From positions 310,001 through 374,000 of the forward strand of contig FUZG01000001.1 of assembly GCA_900168235.1 (NCBI GenBank): a stretch of DNA of 64,000 bases. The letters run 5' to 3'. This stretch comes from Lachnospiraceae bacterium. GTDB taxonomy: Bacteria; Bacillota; Clostridia; Lachnospirales; Lachnospiraceae. The notes beneath the pieces were generated by a model that saw only the letters and a list, made by a program, of their open reading frames with translations, was not told the DNA's origin and did no database searches. Positions 1 to 8,773 of this stretch are shown piece by piece (the stretch's first letter is position 1; every line of letters begins with the position of its first letter). The position numbers and the translations under genes were made by a program.

Positions 1-897
1 TTCTCCCCATGCGAAAGGATCACCGCTGTCGTGACGCACTCCTGAGAAAAGTGTTGCGTATGTGAGCTGGAAGTCCTTTAAGAAGCAGTCTGTTGTGATT
101 GCATCTGTGAGGGCAGTTCCGTTAAGTATTCCGTATTCTTTTACCCATGCATCGAGCGCATACCAGTTTGAATAAGCCGGATTGTGCTTGTGATTTCCCT
201 GTCCTACGCACATGATCCACTCATGAGCCATGGTTCCTACAGGTGTTACACCATATTTTTTCGCGAGATAAACGTTACTTGTTCCGATAAAGCTCGTGGA
301 GCACTTGAGAGTATCATTAAGGTGTGAGAACTTCTCTACTACAAGTTCCTGTGCCTCAGCAGAGAGTCTGCGGCGTAAGCCAAATTCAGAGAAGACTCCT
401 GCATACCAGCGTCCGCTTTCCAGATTACCGTACTTTTCATCAAGCTTTTCCTTAAAGCTCTTGAGAAGCTCATCATAGTCGTACTGCATCCTGAAATAAA
501 CTTCATTTACGATCGCAAGTGTAGGGATCTCGTACATGGATGTGTTGAGCCATGTGCCCTTTGTCTCGATGGAAAGACCGCACTCTGCATCTGCGCTTAT
601 CTCAAAGTCCTCAAATCTAGGTCTCCAGATGCGGAGAAAATCGATATATGAACCCTTTATCCATGTGATGCCGTCAAGATATTTCAGTTCGTCCTCTGAA
701 AATCTGAGATTACAGTAAGCCTTTATCTGCTCTGTGATCTCTTCAACCATTTCAGCTGAAAAATGTACATCCTTATTTCTGCACTTAAATGTCCATGTAG
801 TCTTGAAATCAGGAAACTGGTGATAAATAGCCTGACCCATGCTAAATTTATAGGTATCTGTTTCTAAAAGAGAATTGATTATCCTGTTAAGTTTCAT
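1..897 (-). CDS. pncB: Nicotinate phosphoribosyltransferase, C-terminus cut by window edge
   Basis: Converts nicotinate and PRPP to nicotinate mononucleotide, the entry step of the Preiss-Handler NAD salvage pathway in the cytoplasm. The frame is open from the ATG at 897 to base 1, giving 299 codons with no stop, so the C-terminal part lies outside the window. The N-terminus reads LLETDTYKFSMGQAI, the family's usual opening, and near the break the frame reads GVRHDSGDP, a strongly conserved active-site segment. The start is supported by AAAGGA eight bases upstream. It lies 51 bases downstream of the nicotinamidase gene, which makes its substrate, and behind an NrtR-like regulator, so the three form a salvage operon. 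Confidence 0.95.
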   Translation of the reverse strand, partial: MKLNRIINSLLETDTYKFSMGQAIYHQFPDFKTTWTFKCRNKDVHFSAEMVEEITEQIKAYCNLRFSEDELKYLDGITWIKGSYIDFLRIWRPRFEDFEISADAECGLSIETKGTWLNTSMYEIPTLAIVNEVYFRMQYDYDELLKSFKEKLDEKYGNLESGRWYAGVFSEFGLRRRLSAEAQELVVEKFSHLNDTLKCSTSFIGTSNVYLAKKYGVTPVGTMAHEWIMCVGQGNHKHNPAYSNWYALDAWVKEYGILNGTALTDAITTDCFLKDFQLTYATLFSGVRHDSGDPFAWGE

Positions 898-948
898 GAT
901 CCTGATCCTTTCTTTTCGTCAACGTGTTTTTCTTCGAGAGTTATGTTT

Positions 949-1530
949 TTATCTCCAGGGTTCTGCGCCCTTATTATTGATGTGAATGTGGCAAGCTTCC
1001 ATAGCTGCTATGGCAGTATCGTGGCTTGTCGGAGTAACTCCTGCGCAGCAAGCTGCATCCACATAAACCGGAACATTCGGTGCATACGCTTTTGAAAGAA
1101 GTGCGTTGCTTATAACACATATATCTGTACAGATCCCTACCAGTTCTATCTGGGAAATTTCCGCATCCCTTCCGATCTCCTCAATGTACTCCCCAAGTTT
1201 CTTACTTCCGAAGGTTTCCTTTGAGATAAATCTGATCCTGTCCTGATATTCTCCTTTTTCGTAAATCGAACGAAGTTCACTGCATATTTCCCAGCCATTT
1301 GTTTTATCAATGCAGTGTGTGACCGGAAGATTTTTTCCTTCTTCTGTTTCGAGATAGTCTTTCTCATGTGTATCCATGGTAAAGATTATCTCATCCCCGT
1401 TATCAAGCGCATCCTTAAGCTTCTTTTCTACATTCGGGATGATCTTCAAAGCCTCATCATTTTTTAATGCGCCTGTGATAAAATCATTCTGCATGTCCAC
1501 TACTACAAGTATTTTTTTACCCATGATCAT
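949..1530 (-). CDS. pncA: Nicotinamidase (isochorismatase-like cysteine hydrolase)
   Basis: Deamidates nicotinamide to nicotinate, feeding the adjacent nicotinate phosphoribosyltransferase. The 193-residue protein has the cysteine hydrolase triad: Asp in VVDMQNDF (near residue 12), Lys in FISKETFG (near 104), and the nucleophilic Cys in GICTDICV, with a cis-peptide-like VISNALL segment after it. Length is normal for the family. Its start is 11 bases after the stop of the NrtR-like gene, with AGGAG five bases before the ATG; a second ATG two codons on is nearly as good. Other isochorismatase-fold hydrolases share these motifs, but the pncB neighbour makes nicotinamidase by far the best reading. 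Confidence 0.93.
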   Translation of the reverse strand: MIMGKKILVVVDMQNDFITGALKNDEALKIIPNVEKKLKDALDNGDEIIFTMDTHEKDYLETEEGKNLPVTHCIDKTNGWEICSELRSIYEKGEYQDRIRFISKETFGSKKLGEYIEEIGRDAEISQIELVGICTDICVISNALLSKAYAPNVPVYVDAACCAGVTPTSHDTAIAAMEACHIHINNKGAEPWR

Positions 1531-1541
1531 TACCTCTCCTT

Positions 1542-2294
1542 TTAATTAAGCTTCCTGTAAAGTGCCGCGCTTCTGTGACCACTGTCTGTATCCTTTTCCC
1601 CTGTTGCTGCTACCAGTCCTGTTTTGACATACCTATTCAAAAACATCCGTCTGAAATTTCCGGTGTCTTCTGCTTTTCCGGTGACCGTTTCATATATTTT
1701 TTTTAGTTCATATATTGTAAATGACTGATCATCCTCAAGAAACTTAAAAGCATCGTCAGTATATTCTATGCGATTACGGAGACGCTTTATCGCAGTCTTT
1801 ATGATCTCTGCGTGATCAAACGCCAGATCATCTTCCCTGATAACATTTCTGTCTCCTACCAGCATCATTCCATCGATGTCGATCCTTATCTTGAAAAGCT
1901 GCACATCCGATGCGTCGTCTCCTGCGTGATAGTGAAGCGTTCTTTTGGGAACAAATGCCATGTATGCTACAGATATGACACGCATTCGCGGATCTCTTTC
2001 CACCGCTCCGAATGTACCAAACTGCTCTATCGGCATGTCTTTCAGTGATGTTTCCTCATGAAGTTCTCTCGATGCTGCCTCTGTAAGGGACTCATTGATC
2101 CCCACAAAACCACCGGGGATAGCCCACTTACCCTTATATGGATATCCGCCTCTTTTTATCAGCAGTAGAGATAATTCATTGCCTTCAGATAAGGTAAATA
2201 TCACGATGTCAGCAGTAACTGACGGCTTTTCATACTTTGCCGAGTCATAGCTCTCTATGAAAGCCTTTTCCTCCTCTGTTTCCGGTCTGTACAT
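1542..2294 (-). CDS. nrtR: NrtR-like NUDIX-domain regulator of NAD salvage
   Basis: A 250-residue protein with an N-terminal NUDIX domain (about residues 25-150; box GFVGINE...REL.EE) and a C-terminal winged-helix region (about 165-250, ending in SAALYRKL). This two-domain layout is that of NrtR, which senses ADP-ribose-type NAD metabolites and represses NAD genes. The genes directly downstream are nicotinamidase and nicotinate phosphoribosyltransferase, the classic NrtR regulon. The NUDIX box is nearly intact: the acidic REL.EE residues are kept but the late Gly is Ser, so residual ADP-ribose pyrophosphatase activity is possible. A palindrome sits inside its own promoter, which suggests autoregulation. 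The start has GAAAGGA eight bases upstream. Confidence 0.88.
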   Translation of the reverse strand: MYRPETEEEKAFIESYDSAKYEKPSVTADIVIFTLSEGNELSLLLIKRGGYPYKGKWAIPGGFVGINESLTEAASRELHEETSLKDMPIEQFGTFGAVERDPRMRVISVAYMAFVPKRTLHYHAGDDASDVQLFKIRIDIDGMMLVGDRNVIREDDLAFDHAEIIKTAIKRLRNRIEYTDDAFKFLEDDQSFTIYELKKIYETVTGKAEDTGNFRRMFLNRYVKTGLVAATGEKDTDSGHRSAALYRKLN

Positions 2295-2326
2295 AGGAAT
2301 TATCCTTTCTTTTATAAGGTCGTTTT

Positions 2327-2367
2327 GACTATATCTATATAATAGTCATGCAGACTATATATGTCAA
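2327..2367 (-). promoter_or_regulatory. nrtR-pncA-pncB promoter with embedded palindromic operator
   Basis: On the minus strand TTGACA (2367-2362) and TATTAT (2344-2339) are separated by exactly 17 bases, an excellent sigma-A promoter. Between and overlapping them lies TAGTC-N5-GACTA (2343-2357), and a third half-site GACTA is at 2327-2331, forming a second, wider inverted pair with the first. An operator between -35 and -10 is ideally placed for repression. The link to NrtR is inference from position. Confidence 0.75.
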
Positions 2368-2418
2368 GTGCTTATTTTTCTAATTATTTTTAATCAATTA
2401 CCGATATAGACAGTAGAA

Positions 2419-2440
2419 AATAGCCTTTTCAGGGCTATTC
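2419..2440. other. Short perfect hairpin AATAGCC/GGCTATT
   Basis: A seven-base stem with a short loop lies between the nrtR promoter and the chemoreceptor remnant. On the minus strand it is followed by TTTTC, so it could act as a weak terminator. No gene overlaps it. Confidence 0.35.
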
Positions 2441-2500
2441 CAGCGTCTAAAAGAACAATTTTGTGCCGAAAATTGAGGGGAAGCATAAGGAGGTGCTTAT

Positions 2501-2598
2501 CGAAATGAAGTCAAAGAACTGTCCTCGCAGGCTCAGCCAACAACCTGAAAGAAATCGCAGAAAAACTAAACGAAGACATGCAGTTCTTTAAGTCATAA
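2501..2598 (+). pseudogene. Remnant of a methyl-accepting chemotaxis protein C-terminus
   Basis: Two plus-strand frames together read like the last 25 or so residues of a chemoreceptor. KELSSQAQ is in one frame (2513-2536); after a frame change, NLKEIAEKLNEDMQFFKS followed by TAA (stop 2596-2598) is in another. The conserved receptor tail has the same order, a Ser/Gln-rich helix end and then a L..A..L...F helix. There is a stop upstream in both frames and nothing else of the receptor is present. The stretch is therefore a decayed 3' end left by a deletion, or an edge of a past rearrangement. It is short, so the call is moderate. Confidence 0.5.
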
Positions 2599-2617
2599 GA
2601 CCCAAAAATAAACACAC

Positions 2618-2654
2618 AAAAACCCCGCATGCCTTTTACGACATGCGGGGTTTT
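2618..2654. terminator. Bidirectional terminator after the DUF3048 lipoprotein gene
   Basis: CCCCGCATG (2623-2631) pairs with CATGCGGGG (2642-2650) over a ten-base loop. An A run lies on the left and TTTT on the right, so it can stop transcripts from either side. It lies 25 bases beyond the stop of the minus-strand lipoprotein gene. Confidence 0.9.
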
Positions 2655-2679
2655 CTATCACCATGAAATTATATCAGGA

Positions 2680-3813
2680 TCACTCCATTGTGATGTTGTC
2701 CCACTCCTTGTCGGAGATGAGAGCTACATAAGTCTTACCAACGTTGATCTTGATCTCGTTTCCGTCAGAATCATAATAACGGGTAGCATCAAGGTCATTA
2801 AGCTTTGTCCATGTCACACGGATAGCCTTACCCTGTGTGATATACCAGCCCTCACGGTTAGACTCAGAAGGATAATACATCATGTAACCGTGATCATCCA
2901 GCTGCTCAAGACGTGCAGACTGAAGAAGAAGGTTTGTAAATGCAAGCTGTGTATTGCCATTTCCTGCATCAGACTCAGCCTGTCCATACTGGAAGTACTT
3001 GTAAGTCTGGCTCTCAGCATCGTACTCAAGATACGGATTGTTGTGGTGGAACGGAAGCTTGATAGTCTTGCAGTCTACAGCATCAGAATAATCTGAAAGA
3101 GTATTCGGTGTAGAATGAGAAGCAAACTGATAGTGCTGTCTGCTGATCTGATCACCGTACTTCCAATCGCTGTAAGTCTGGCTGTATCCGGAATTCTTGA
3201 AGTTCTTCTCAAGATCACCCGGAAGGATGTACTCAGTAAATTCACGCGGCTTACCGTTATTTACACGTGAGAAAGTTCCGCTGAAACGCTCAACGAAATC
3301 GTTTTTATAGAAGTTGTCATTCCAGAACGGACCGCCGTCGTGGCAGAGAACTGCGCCCCACTCAGGGAAGATCTGCAGGTTAGTAGGTCTTGTACTACGG
3401 ATAGAGCCGAGCTGCTTGATCTGTGCCCAGTCCTTAACCATAACCATGAAACGTGTAACACCCTCATTAGCTGTAGAGTTTACCATCTCATAAACGATAT
3501 CTGCCTTAGAAAGACCATAGTGAGGAAGAGCTGTCTTCTCATCATCAACCATAACTGCGATAGGACGCTGATCCTGGAGAGACTGGTCGATCCACTCGCC
3601 TGTAAGCTCGCTGGCGTACATTCCCTCAGGAGCCTCCTCCGGAACCTCTGTAGCTGCAGCCTCTGTAGATGCAGGTGCCTCTGTTGCAGTTTCACTTCCG
3701 ATAACGATAGCTGCCTCTGTAGATGCAGTTTCCTCCGGTGCTTTCTTTCCGCAAGCTGTGATCAGCATAGCGCCTGTCAGAGCAAGCACCATTAAACAAC
3801 TTAACTTTTTCAT
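2680..3813 (-). CDS. DUF3048 (YerB-like) secreted lipoprotein
   Basis: A 377-residue exported lipoprotein. Residues 1-21 form a signal peptide ending in the lipobox LITAC, so Cys21 would be lipidated and the protein held on the outer face of the membrane. A Thr/Glu/Ala-rich linker (about 25-65) follows. The mature domain contains RPIAVMVDDEKTALPHYGLS and RFMVMVKDW..IKQLGSIRSTRP, which match the DUF3048 family as I remember it (Bacillus YerB). The biochemical role of the family is not established; the conserved SIRSTR segment suggests a binding or catalytic pocket. It is a single-gene unit with its own extended -10 promoter and a strong terminator. Confidence 0.85.
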   Translation of the reverse strand: MKKLSCLMVLALTGAMLITACGKKAPEETASTEAAIVIGSETATEAPASTEAAATEVPEEAPEGMYASELTGEWIDQSLQDQRPIAVMVDDEKTALPHYGLSKADIVYEMVNSTANEGVTRFMVMVKDWAQIKQLGSIRSTRPTNLQIFPEWGAVLCHDGGPFWNDNFYKNDFVERFSGTFSRVNNGKPREFTEYILPGDLEKNFKNSGYSQTYSDWKYGDQISRQHYQFASHSTPNTLSDYSDAVDCKTIKLPFHHNNPYLEYDAESQTYKYFQYGQAESDAGNGNTQLAFTNLLLQSARLEQLDDHGYMMYYPSESNREGWYITQGKAIRVTWTKLNDLDATRYYDSDGNEIKINVGKTYVALISDKEWDNITME

Positions 3814-3894
3814 TCACATTCCTCTCTTATCATTATTTCGCCTCAAACGGCGTTTCACAGGCGAGAAAAGCCCGCCTTACACACATACCGTTAA

Positions 3895-3903
3895 ACTATA
3901 GCA
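3895..3903 (-). promoter_or_regulatory. Extended -10 promoter of the DUF3048 gene
   Basis: On the minus strand TGC precedes TATAGT (3900-3895), an extended -10 element about 85 bases before the lipoprotein start. No clear -35 is visible. The rest of the 3814-4058 divergent gap shows no further convincing site. Confidence 0.45.
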
Positions 3904-4058
3904 CATCCCTAAAAAAATATCCATTATGTACTACCTTAAATACCCTTATATGAACCGTTTCAAATCTTAAATTTTATTAACAATCTGCCGATTAATTTTC
4001 TAAGGAATACCGCCATGAAGCCAGCATTATCGCAAATAACGGTCAAAGGAATGACTGC

Positions 4059-5798
4059 ATGAATATACCTGATTTTACTAAACTTCAGACTGAACTAAAT
4101 AAAAAGACTTTACGCAGGATCATTCTGTCTGTTTTTATAGCCTTCTTCATTTTAGTCCTGCTTTTTGATGTTGCTTTCAAAATCATCGGCATCAGAAATA
4201 AGCGGATTAAAGACATCGATGATGTTGCTTACACCGATGTCTATTTCTCTGACGGCAGATCTATGACCGTTCAATCCGCCTCATTCCCACTGATACGCTA
4301 CGGAGATAAAGCAGTCGTCCATATACCTATATCAAAGATCGATGCCAGAAGCGATGATCAGATCTGCTTTGTTTTTTATAATTCACTGGTACGGGTTTAT
4401 GCCAATAATCACACGGTCTATAACAACGGAGATCACTACAATAACGGTGGACACATGGTAGGAAACGTACTATGCAGGATCCCTATCACCACCGCTGCCC
4501 TGAAAAAATCCCAGGATATCCTGATCGAGATAAGACCGCAGAAATATGCCTCCATTTCAAAACTAATCCATCTGCGGGTCATGCCTGCCGAGGAAGCAAG
4601 CCTCTACCCTCTTGTGGATCACGAAGTAGATTTCATGCTCTTTATCACGATCCTCGTATTTTCGAGCTTTGTCCTTGGACTTATGATCATATTTATGCCT
4701 TTTGGGATGCACACACCGAAAGGTATTGCGCTCGCAGCCTTCTGTGTAACAGTAAGCTGCTGGTTTTTGGGGTATAATGACATGTTTTACATTATCTCCG
4801 ATAACGCTCTTATCTGCTCAAGGATAGAGTATCCCGCACTGTACTTTGCTCCTATCCCGCTGTTCATATACTTTTTTATGAACGCACCGGATAAGATCAC
4901 AAAAAGGCTGTATTTATTTTTTACTGCAGCATCAGTCCTGATCTTCACCGTTACCACGCTCCTTCACTTATTCGCAGCCGAATGGAACTACAACAGGACC
5001 ATACCACTGATACATGTTTTCATCGCTATATCAGTAGCCGTTCTGTTATTCGTGTATCTCAGGACAAGAAAAAGCCGGACCGGCATCAGCGACCAGATAA
5101 TGACTATTGGGGTATCTCTTTTCTGCGTTCTTGTCATGATGCAGATAATCGAGATAAATGTTTTTCATACAAATCATGCAGAACTGACCCGTATTAATTC
5201 ATCATACTCGACGCTTGCCATACTTGTTTTTGTGACATCACTCATCCTGAACAGTGCTCTGAAATATTTCGAGAGTCAGCAAATAATGTTTGCAAAGCAT
5301 CAGCTCGAGATCGCAGCATACGTAGATGCCCTTACCGGTATCCCGAGCCGTTCTGCCTGCTACAAAGAGCTCCAGGCTCTTACGAATTCAAACAGAAAAG
5401 ATTTTTCTATACTTTTCATTGATGCAAACAATCTGAAACATGCAAACGACCAATACGGTCATGAAATGGGCGATAAACTGATATGCTTTATATCAAACTG
5501 CTTACGAAATGCATTTCAGGGTGAAGGTTTCTATGGGCGCTGGGGAGGCGATGAATTTCTGGTCTGCATCCACGATCCGTCTGATGCGGATAAATTTCTG
5601 AAAGAATTTCTTGAACTTATCAAAAAAGACGGCGGTACTTTCGCATTTCCTGTAACAGTTGCATACGGCCGCGCCGACAGCACAACGGAACTCCCTTTAA
5701 CTCCGGAAGCTGCAGTAAACGTTGCAGATGCCATCATGTACCAGCATAAACGGAAGACCAAAAGCAGCATGCCTCCGCCCGAAGATAGATCAACATGA
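4059..5798 (+). CDS. Seven-TM-type membrane diguanylate cyclase (GGDEF)
   Basis: Makes cyclic di-GMP from two GTP. The 579-residue protein has a TM helix near residues 20-44, an extracellular beta-rich domain (about 45-190), a block of about seven hydrophobic helices (about 193-415) and a C-terminal GGDEF domain (about 420-570). This resembles the 7TMR-DISM extracellular plus 7TM design, where an outside ligand controls synthesis. The active motif GGDEF is intact at 496-500, and DALTG and ID.NN.K..N...GH are present. The inhibitory I-site RxxD, which should end six residues before GGDEF, is absent (the positions hold Q and G), so product feedback is probably lacking. AAAGGA lies eight bases before the ATG. 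It is a single gene facing a shared terminator. Confidence 0.92.
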   Translation: MNIPDFTKLQTELNKKTLRRIILSVFIAFFILVLLFDVAFKIIGIRNKRIKDIDDVAYTDVYFSDGRSMTVQSASFPLIRYGDKAVVHIPISKIDARSDDQICFVFYNSLVRVYANNHTVYNNGDHYNNGGHMVGNVLCRIPITTAALKKSQDILIEIRPQKYASISKLIHLRVMPAEEASLYPLVDHEVDFMLFITILVFSSFVLGLMIIFMPFGMHTPKGIALAAFCVTVSCWFLGYNDMFYIISDNALICSRIEYPALYFAPIPLFIYFFMNAPDKITKRLYLFFTAASVLIFTVTTLLHLFAAEWNYNRTIPLIHVFIAISVAVLLFVYLRTRKSRTGISDQIMTIGVSLFCVLVMMQIIEINVFHTNHAELTRINSSYSTLAILVFVTSLILNSALKYFESQQIMFAKHQLEIAAYVDALTGIPSRSACYKELQALTNSNRKDFSILFIDANNLKHANDQYGHEMGDKLICFISNCLRNAFQGEGFYGRWGGDEFLVCIHDPSDADKFLKEFLELIKKDGGTFAFPVTVAYGRADSTTELPLTPEAAVNVADAIMYQHKRKTKSSMPPPEDRST

Positions 5799-5801
5799 GT
5801 A

Positions 5802-5838
5802 AAGCCCATGACGGGTCGTATAAATCCGTCATGGGCTT
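5802..5838. terminator. Bidirectional terminator between diguanylate cyclase and purA
   Basis: A 13-base perfect stem (5802-5814 with 5826-5838) with an 11-base loop lies between two convergent genes, flanked by A- and T-rich bases on both sides. Confidence 0.92.
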
Positions 5839-5871
5839 ATTTAACGTTTATTATTCAAGTGTATATGATAA

Positions 5872-7167
5872 TCACTTCTTCAGAGCTGACTCTCTGTAGA
5901 TGATATCATCACGGCTCGGTCCGTTACTTACCATTGTGATCGGGAATCCGAGGTGCTCCTCGATGAATTCCACATACTTACGGCAGTTCTCGGGAAGATC
6001 CTCATACTTGCGGATTCCGGAGATATCGCACTTCCATCCCGGAAGAGTCTCAAGAACCGGCTTTGCCTTCTCAAGTATTCTCGGTGTCGGGAAGTCAGTT
6101 GTGATCTTTCCGTCGATCTCATATCCTGTGCAGACAGGAATCTCATCAAGATAACCCAGAACATCAATAACAGTAAGAGCAACATCTGTTGCGCCCTGCA
6201 GACGGCAGCCATACTTGGAAGCAACGCAGTCGTACCAGCCGACTCTTCTCGGTCTTCCTGTAGTAGCACCGTACTCACCGCCATCACCACCACGGCGACG
6301 AAGCTCATCAGCAACCTCTGTGTCAAGGATCTCAGATGTGAACACACCTGCACCAACTGCAGAAGAATAAGCCTTTGTTACAGCAACGATCTCCTTGATC
6401 TCATAAGGCGGAAGACCTGCACCGATAGCACCGTATGAAGCAAGTGTAGAAGAAGATGTAACCATCGGATAGATACCGTGGTCAGGATCCTTCATTGTAC
6501 CAAGCTGGCCTTCAAGAAGAACTGTCTTGTTCTCCTTCAGTGCATCATAAATGAATGCAGATGTATCTGCCACATAAGGCTCAAGCATCTCACGGTACTC
6601 CATGCATGTCTTGAAAAGCTCTGCCGGATCAAGCTCATCCTTGTGATAAAGATCCTTCAGAAGAACATTTTTCAGAGTGCAGATATTCTCAAGGCGCTCC
6701 TTCAGATATTCCTCATCCCAAAGTTCGCAGACCTGAATACCGATCTTTGCATATTTATCAGAATAGAAAGGAGCGATTCCGGACTTTGTGGAACCGAAAG
6801 ACTTTCCGCCAAGTCTCTCCTCTTCATACTGATCAAAAAGAACATGGTAAGGCATTACCAGCTGTGCACGATCAGAAACCAGAAGCTTCGGCTTCGGAAC
6901 ACCGCGTGCAATGATGTCATCAATTTCCTTCATAAGGACCGGAACATTAAGCGCAACACCATTTCCAATGATATTCGTTACATTCTGATTGAACACACCT
7001 GACGGGCATGTGTGAAGCGCGAATTTGCCATACTTATTCTTGATAGTATGACCTGCGTTTGCACCTCCCTGGAAACGAACGACGATGTCTGCCTTTTCAG
7101 CAAGAGTATCGGTGATCTTACCTTTACCTTCATCGCCCCAGTTTGCGCCAACGATCGCTTTTACCAT
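5872..7167 (-). CDS. purA: Adenylosuccinate synthase
   Basis: Condenses IMP and aspartate with GTP to adenylosuccinate, the first step from IMP to AMP. The 431 residues match the family's usual length. Near the N-terminus it shows the GTP-binding GANWGDEGKGKITD (Asp and His loop of the active site), GGANAGHTI, GIAPFYSDK and, in the middle, GATTGRPRRVGW, all diagnostic. The gene follows purB on the same strand after a 143-base gap that contains hairpins (GCCCT/AGGGC, CCGGG/CCCGG). A clear promoter is not visible there, so read-through from purF is likely. AGGAGGG lies eight to nine bases before the ATG. Confidence 0.98.
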   Translation of the reverse strand: MVKAIVGANWGDEGKGKITDTLAEKADIVVRFQGGANAGHTIKNKYGKFALHTCPSGVFNQNVTNIIGNGVALNVPVLMKEIDDIIARGVPKPKLLVSDRAQLVMPYHVLFDQYEEERLGGKSFGSTKSGIAPFYSDKYAKIGIQVCELWDEEYLKERLENICTLKNVLLKDLYHKDELDPAELFKTCMEYREMLEPYVADTSAFIYDALKENKTVLLEGQLGTMKDPDHGIYPMVTSSSTLASYGAIGAGLPPYEIKEIVAVTKAYSSAVGAGVFTSEILDTEVADELRRRGGDGGEYGATTGRPRRVGWYDCVASKYGCRLQGATDVALTVIDVLGYLDEIPVCTGYEIDGKITTDFPTPRILEKAKPVLETLPGWKCDISGIRKYEDLPENCRKYVEFIEEHLGFPITMVSNGPSRDDIIYRESALKK

Positions 7168-7310
7168 ATTAGTTTTCCCTCCTGGCTAAGAATCATACGG
7201 TATTCTTCCGTCTGATCCTGAAGTAATTCGGCCGGGATCCCCGGTCGATATCAATATTCCCGCCCTCCACAGGGCAGACCTATATTATCATACCACAGTT
7301 GTCAACCACA

Positions 7311-8762
7311 TCACACGTTGATCTCTGTCTTTGTATCATCCAGAAGATCTTTGTGGCTTTCAAGGATCGGTCCGACAACATTCTTTAAGAACGCTTCAAC
7401 CTGTACCTCTGAACGTCCTGTGTACTTTGAAGGCTCCAGATCCTTCTCAAGTTCTTCCTTGGAAAGATTGAAAGCACCGCCGATACGGGGATCTGCTGCG
7501 ATGATCTCGAGAAGGTCATTATCCAGACCATCTTCCTTTACGTGACGTCCTGCAATCATGGAGTCCTCTCTGATAGCCTCGTGAAGCTCCTGACGGTTTC
7601 CGCCAAGCTCTACGCAGTGCATCATGATGTTCTCTGTTGCCATGAACGGAAGCTCTGCGCGAAGGTGCTTCTCGATAACCTTCGGATATACAACAAGTCC
7701 GTCTACAACGTTCAGTACCAGATCAAGGATACCGTCTGTTGCAAGGAATCCTTCCGGAACAGAAAGACGCTTATTTGCAGAATCATCAAGAGTTCTCTCA
7801 AACCACTGTACAGCGCTTGTGATAGCCGGATTAAGAACGTCTACCATCACGTAGCGTGACAGGGATGCGATACGCTCTGAACGCATGGGATTTCTCTTGT
7901 AAGCCATTGCAGATGATCCGATCTGTGACTTCTCAAAAGGCTCCTCAACTTCCTTAAGGTGCTGAAGGAGACGGATGTCATTGCTCATCTTGTGGCTTGT
8001 AGCTGCGATGCCTGCGAGAACGTTCAGGACTCTTGTATCAACCTTTCTGGAATAGGTCTGACCTGATACTGCGTAGCATGACTCGAAGCCCATCTTCTTT
8101 GCGATCATGGGATCGATCTTGTCGATACGCTCGTGATCACCGTGGAAGAGCTCAAGGAAACTTGCCTGAGTACCTGTTGTACCCTTAGAACCAAGGAGCT
8201 TAAGAGTAGACTGAACATACTCCAGATCCTCGAGATCCATTGTGAACTCCTGAAGCCAGAGAGTTGCTCTCTTTCCTACTGTTGTAGGCTGTGCAGGCTG
8301 GAAATGTGTAAATGCAAGTGTCGGAAGACCCTTGTACTGCTCAGCAAATTTAGAAAGCTCACGGATAACATTTACAAGCTTTTTCTTAACGAGCTCAAGC
8401 GCCTCGTTCATTACGATGATGTCAGTATTGTCACCAACATAGCAGCTTGTAGCGCCCAGGTGGATGATACCTGCTGCCTTCGGGCACTGCTGGCCGTAAG
8501 CATATACGTGACTCATTACATCGTGACGGACAACTTTTTCTCTTGCAACAGCTACATCGTAGTTGATGTCATCCTGATGCTCTTTTAACTCGTCGATCAT
8601 CTCCTGAGTTACTTCCGGGAGTCCAAGCTCCATCTCAGTCTCTGCAAGAGCGATCCAAAGACGTCTCCATGTACGGAACTTTTTGTCCTGTGAAAAAATG
8701 TACTGCATCTCCTTTGATGCGTAACGCTCAGAAAGCGGGCTTGTATAACGATCTGTTGACAT
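7311..8762 (-). CDS. purB: Adenylosuccinate lyase
   Basis: Cleaves fumarate from SAICAR and from adenylosuccinate, acting twice in purine synthesis. The 483-residue protein belongs to the fumarase/aspartase superfamily, with the signature loop GSSAMAYKRNPMRSE in its middle (catalytic Ser loop), an HLGATS segment near residue 100 and THFQPAQPTTVG further on. Length fits the longer Clostridium/eukaryote-like PurB form. It starts 11 bases after the purF stop, so the two are surely cotranscribed, with purA behind. Confidence 0.98.
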   Translation of the reverse strand: MSTDRYTSPLSERYASKEMQYIFSQDKKFRTWRRLWIALAETEMELGLPEVTQEMIDELKEHQDDINYDVAVAREKVVRHDVMSHVYAYGQQCPKAAGIIHLGATSCYVGDNTDIIVMNEALELVKKKLVNVIRELSKFAEQYKGLPTLAFTHFQPAQPTTVGKRATLWLQEFTMDLEDLEYVQSTLKLLGSKGTTGTQASFLELFHGDHERIDKIDPMIAKKMGFESCYAVSGQTYSRKVDTRVLNVLAGIAATSHKMSNDIRLLQHLKEVEEPFEKSQIGSSAMAYKRNPMRSERIASLSRYVMVDVLNPAITSAVQWFERTLDDSANKRLSVPEGFLATDGILDLVLNVVDGLVVYPKVIEKHLRAELPFMATENIMMHCVELGGNRQELHEAIREDSMIAGRHVKEDGLDNDLLEIIAADPRIGGAFNLSKEELEKDLEPSKYTGRSEVQVEAFLKNVVGPILESHKDLLDDTKTEINV

Positions 8763-8773
8763 TCTGGTCTCCT

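Noticed and set aside
2505-2591. 28-residue basic peptide frame with AAGGAGG upstream
   Set aside because: The spacing is long (11 bases) and the same bases read as a chemoreceptor tail in the other frames, which explains them better.
7168-7310. Separate purA promoter in the purB-purA gap
   Set aside because: A TTGACA is present on the minus strand but no -10 lies at 16-18 bases from it; the nearby TATGAT and TAATAT are too close.
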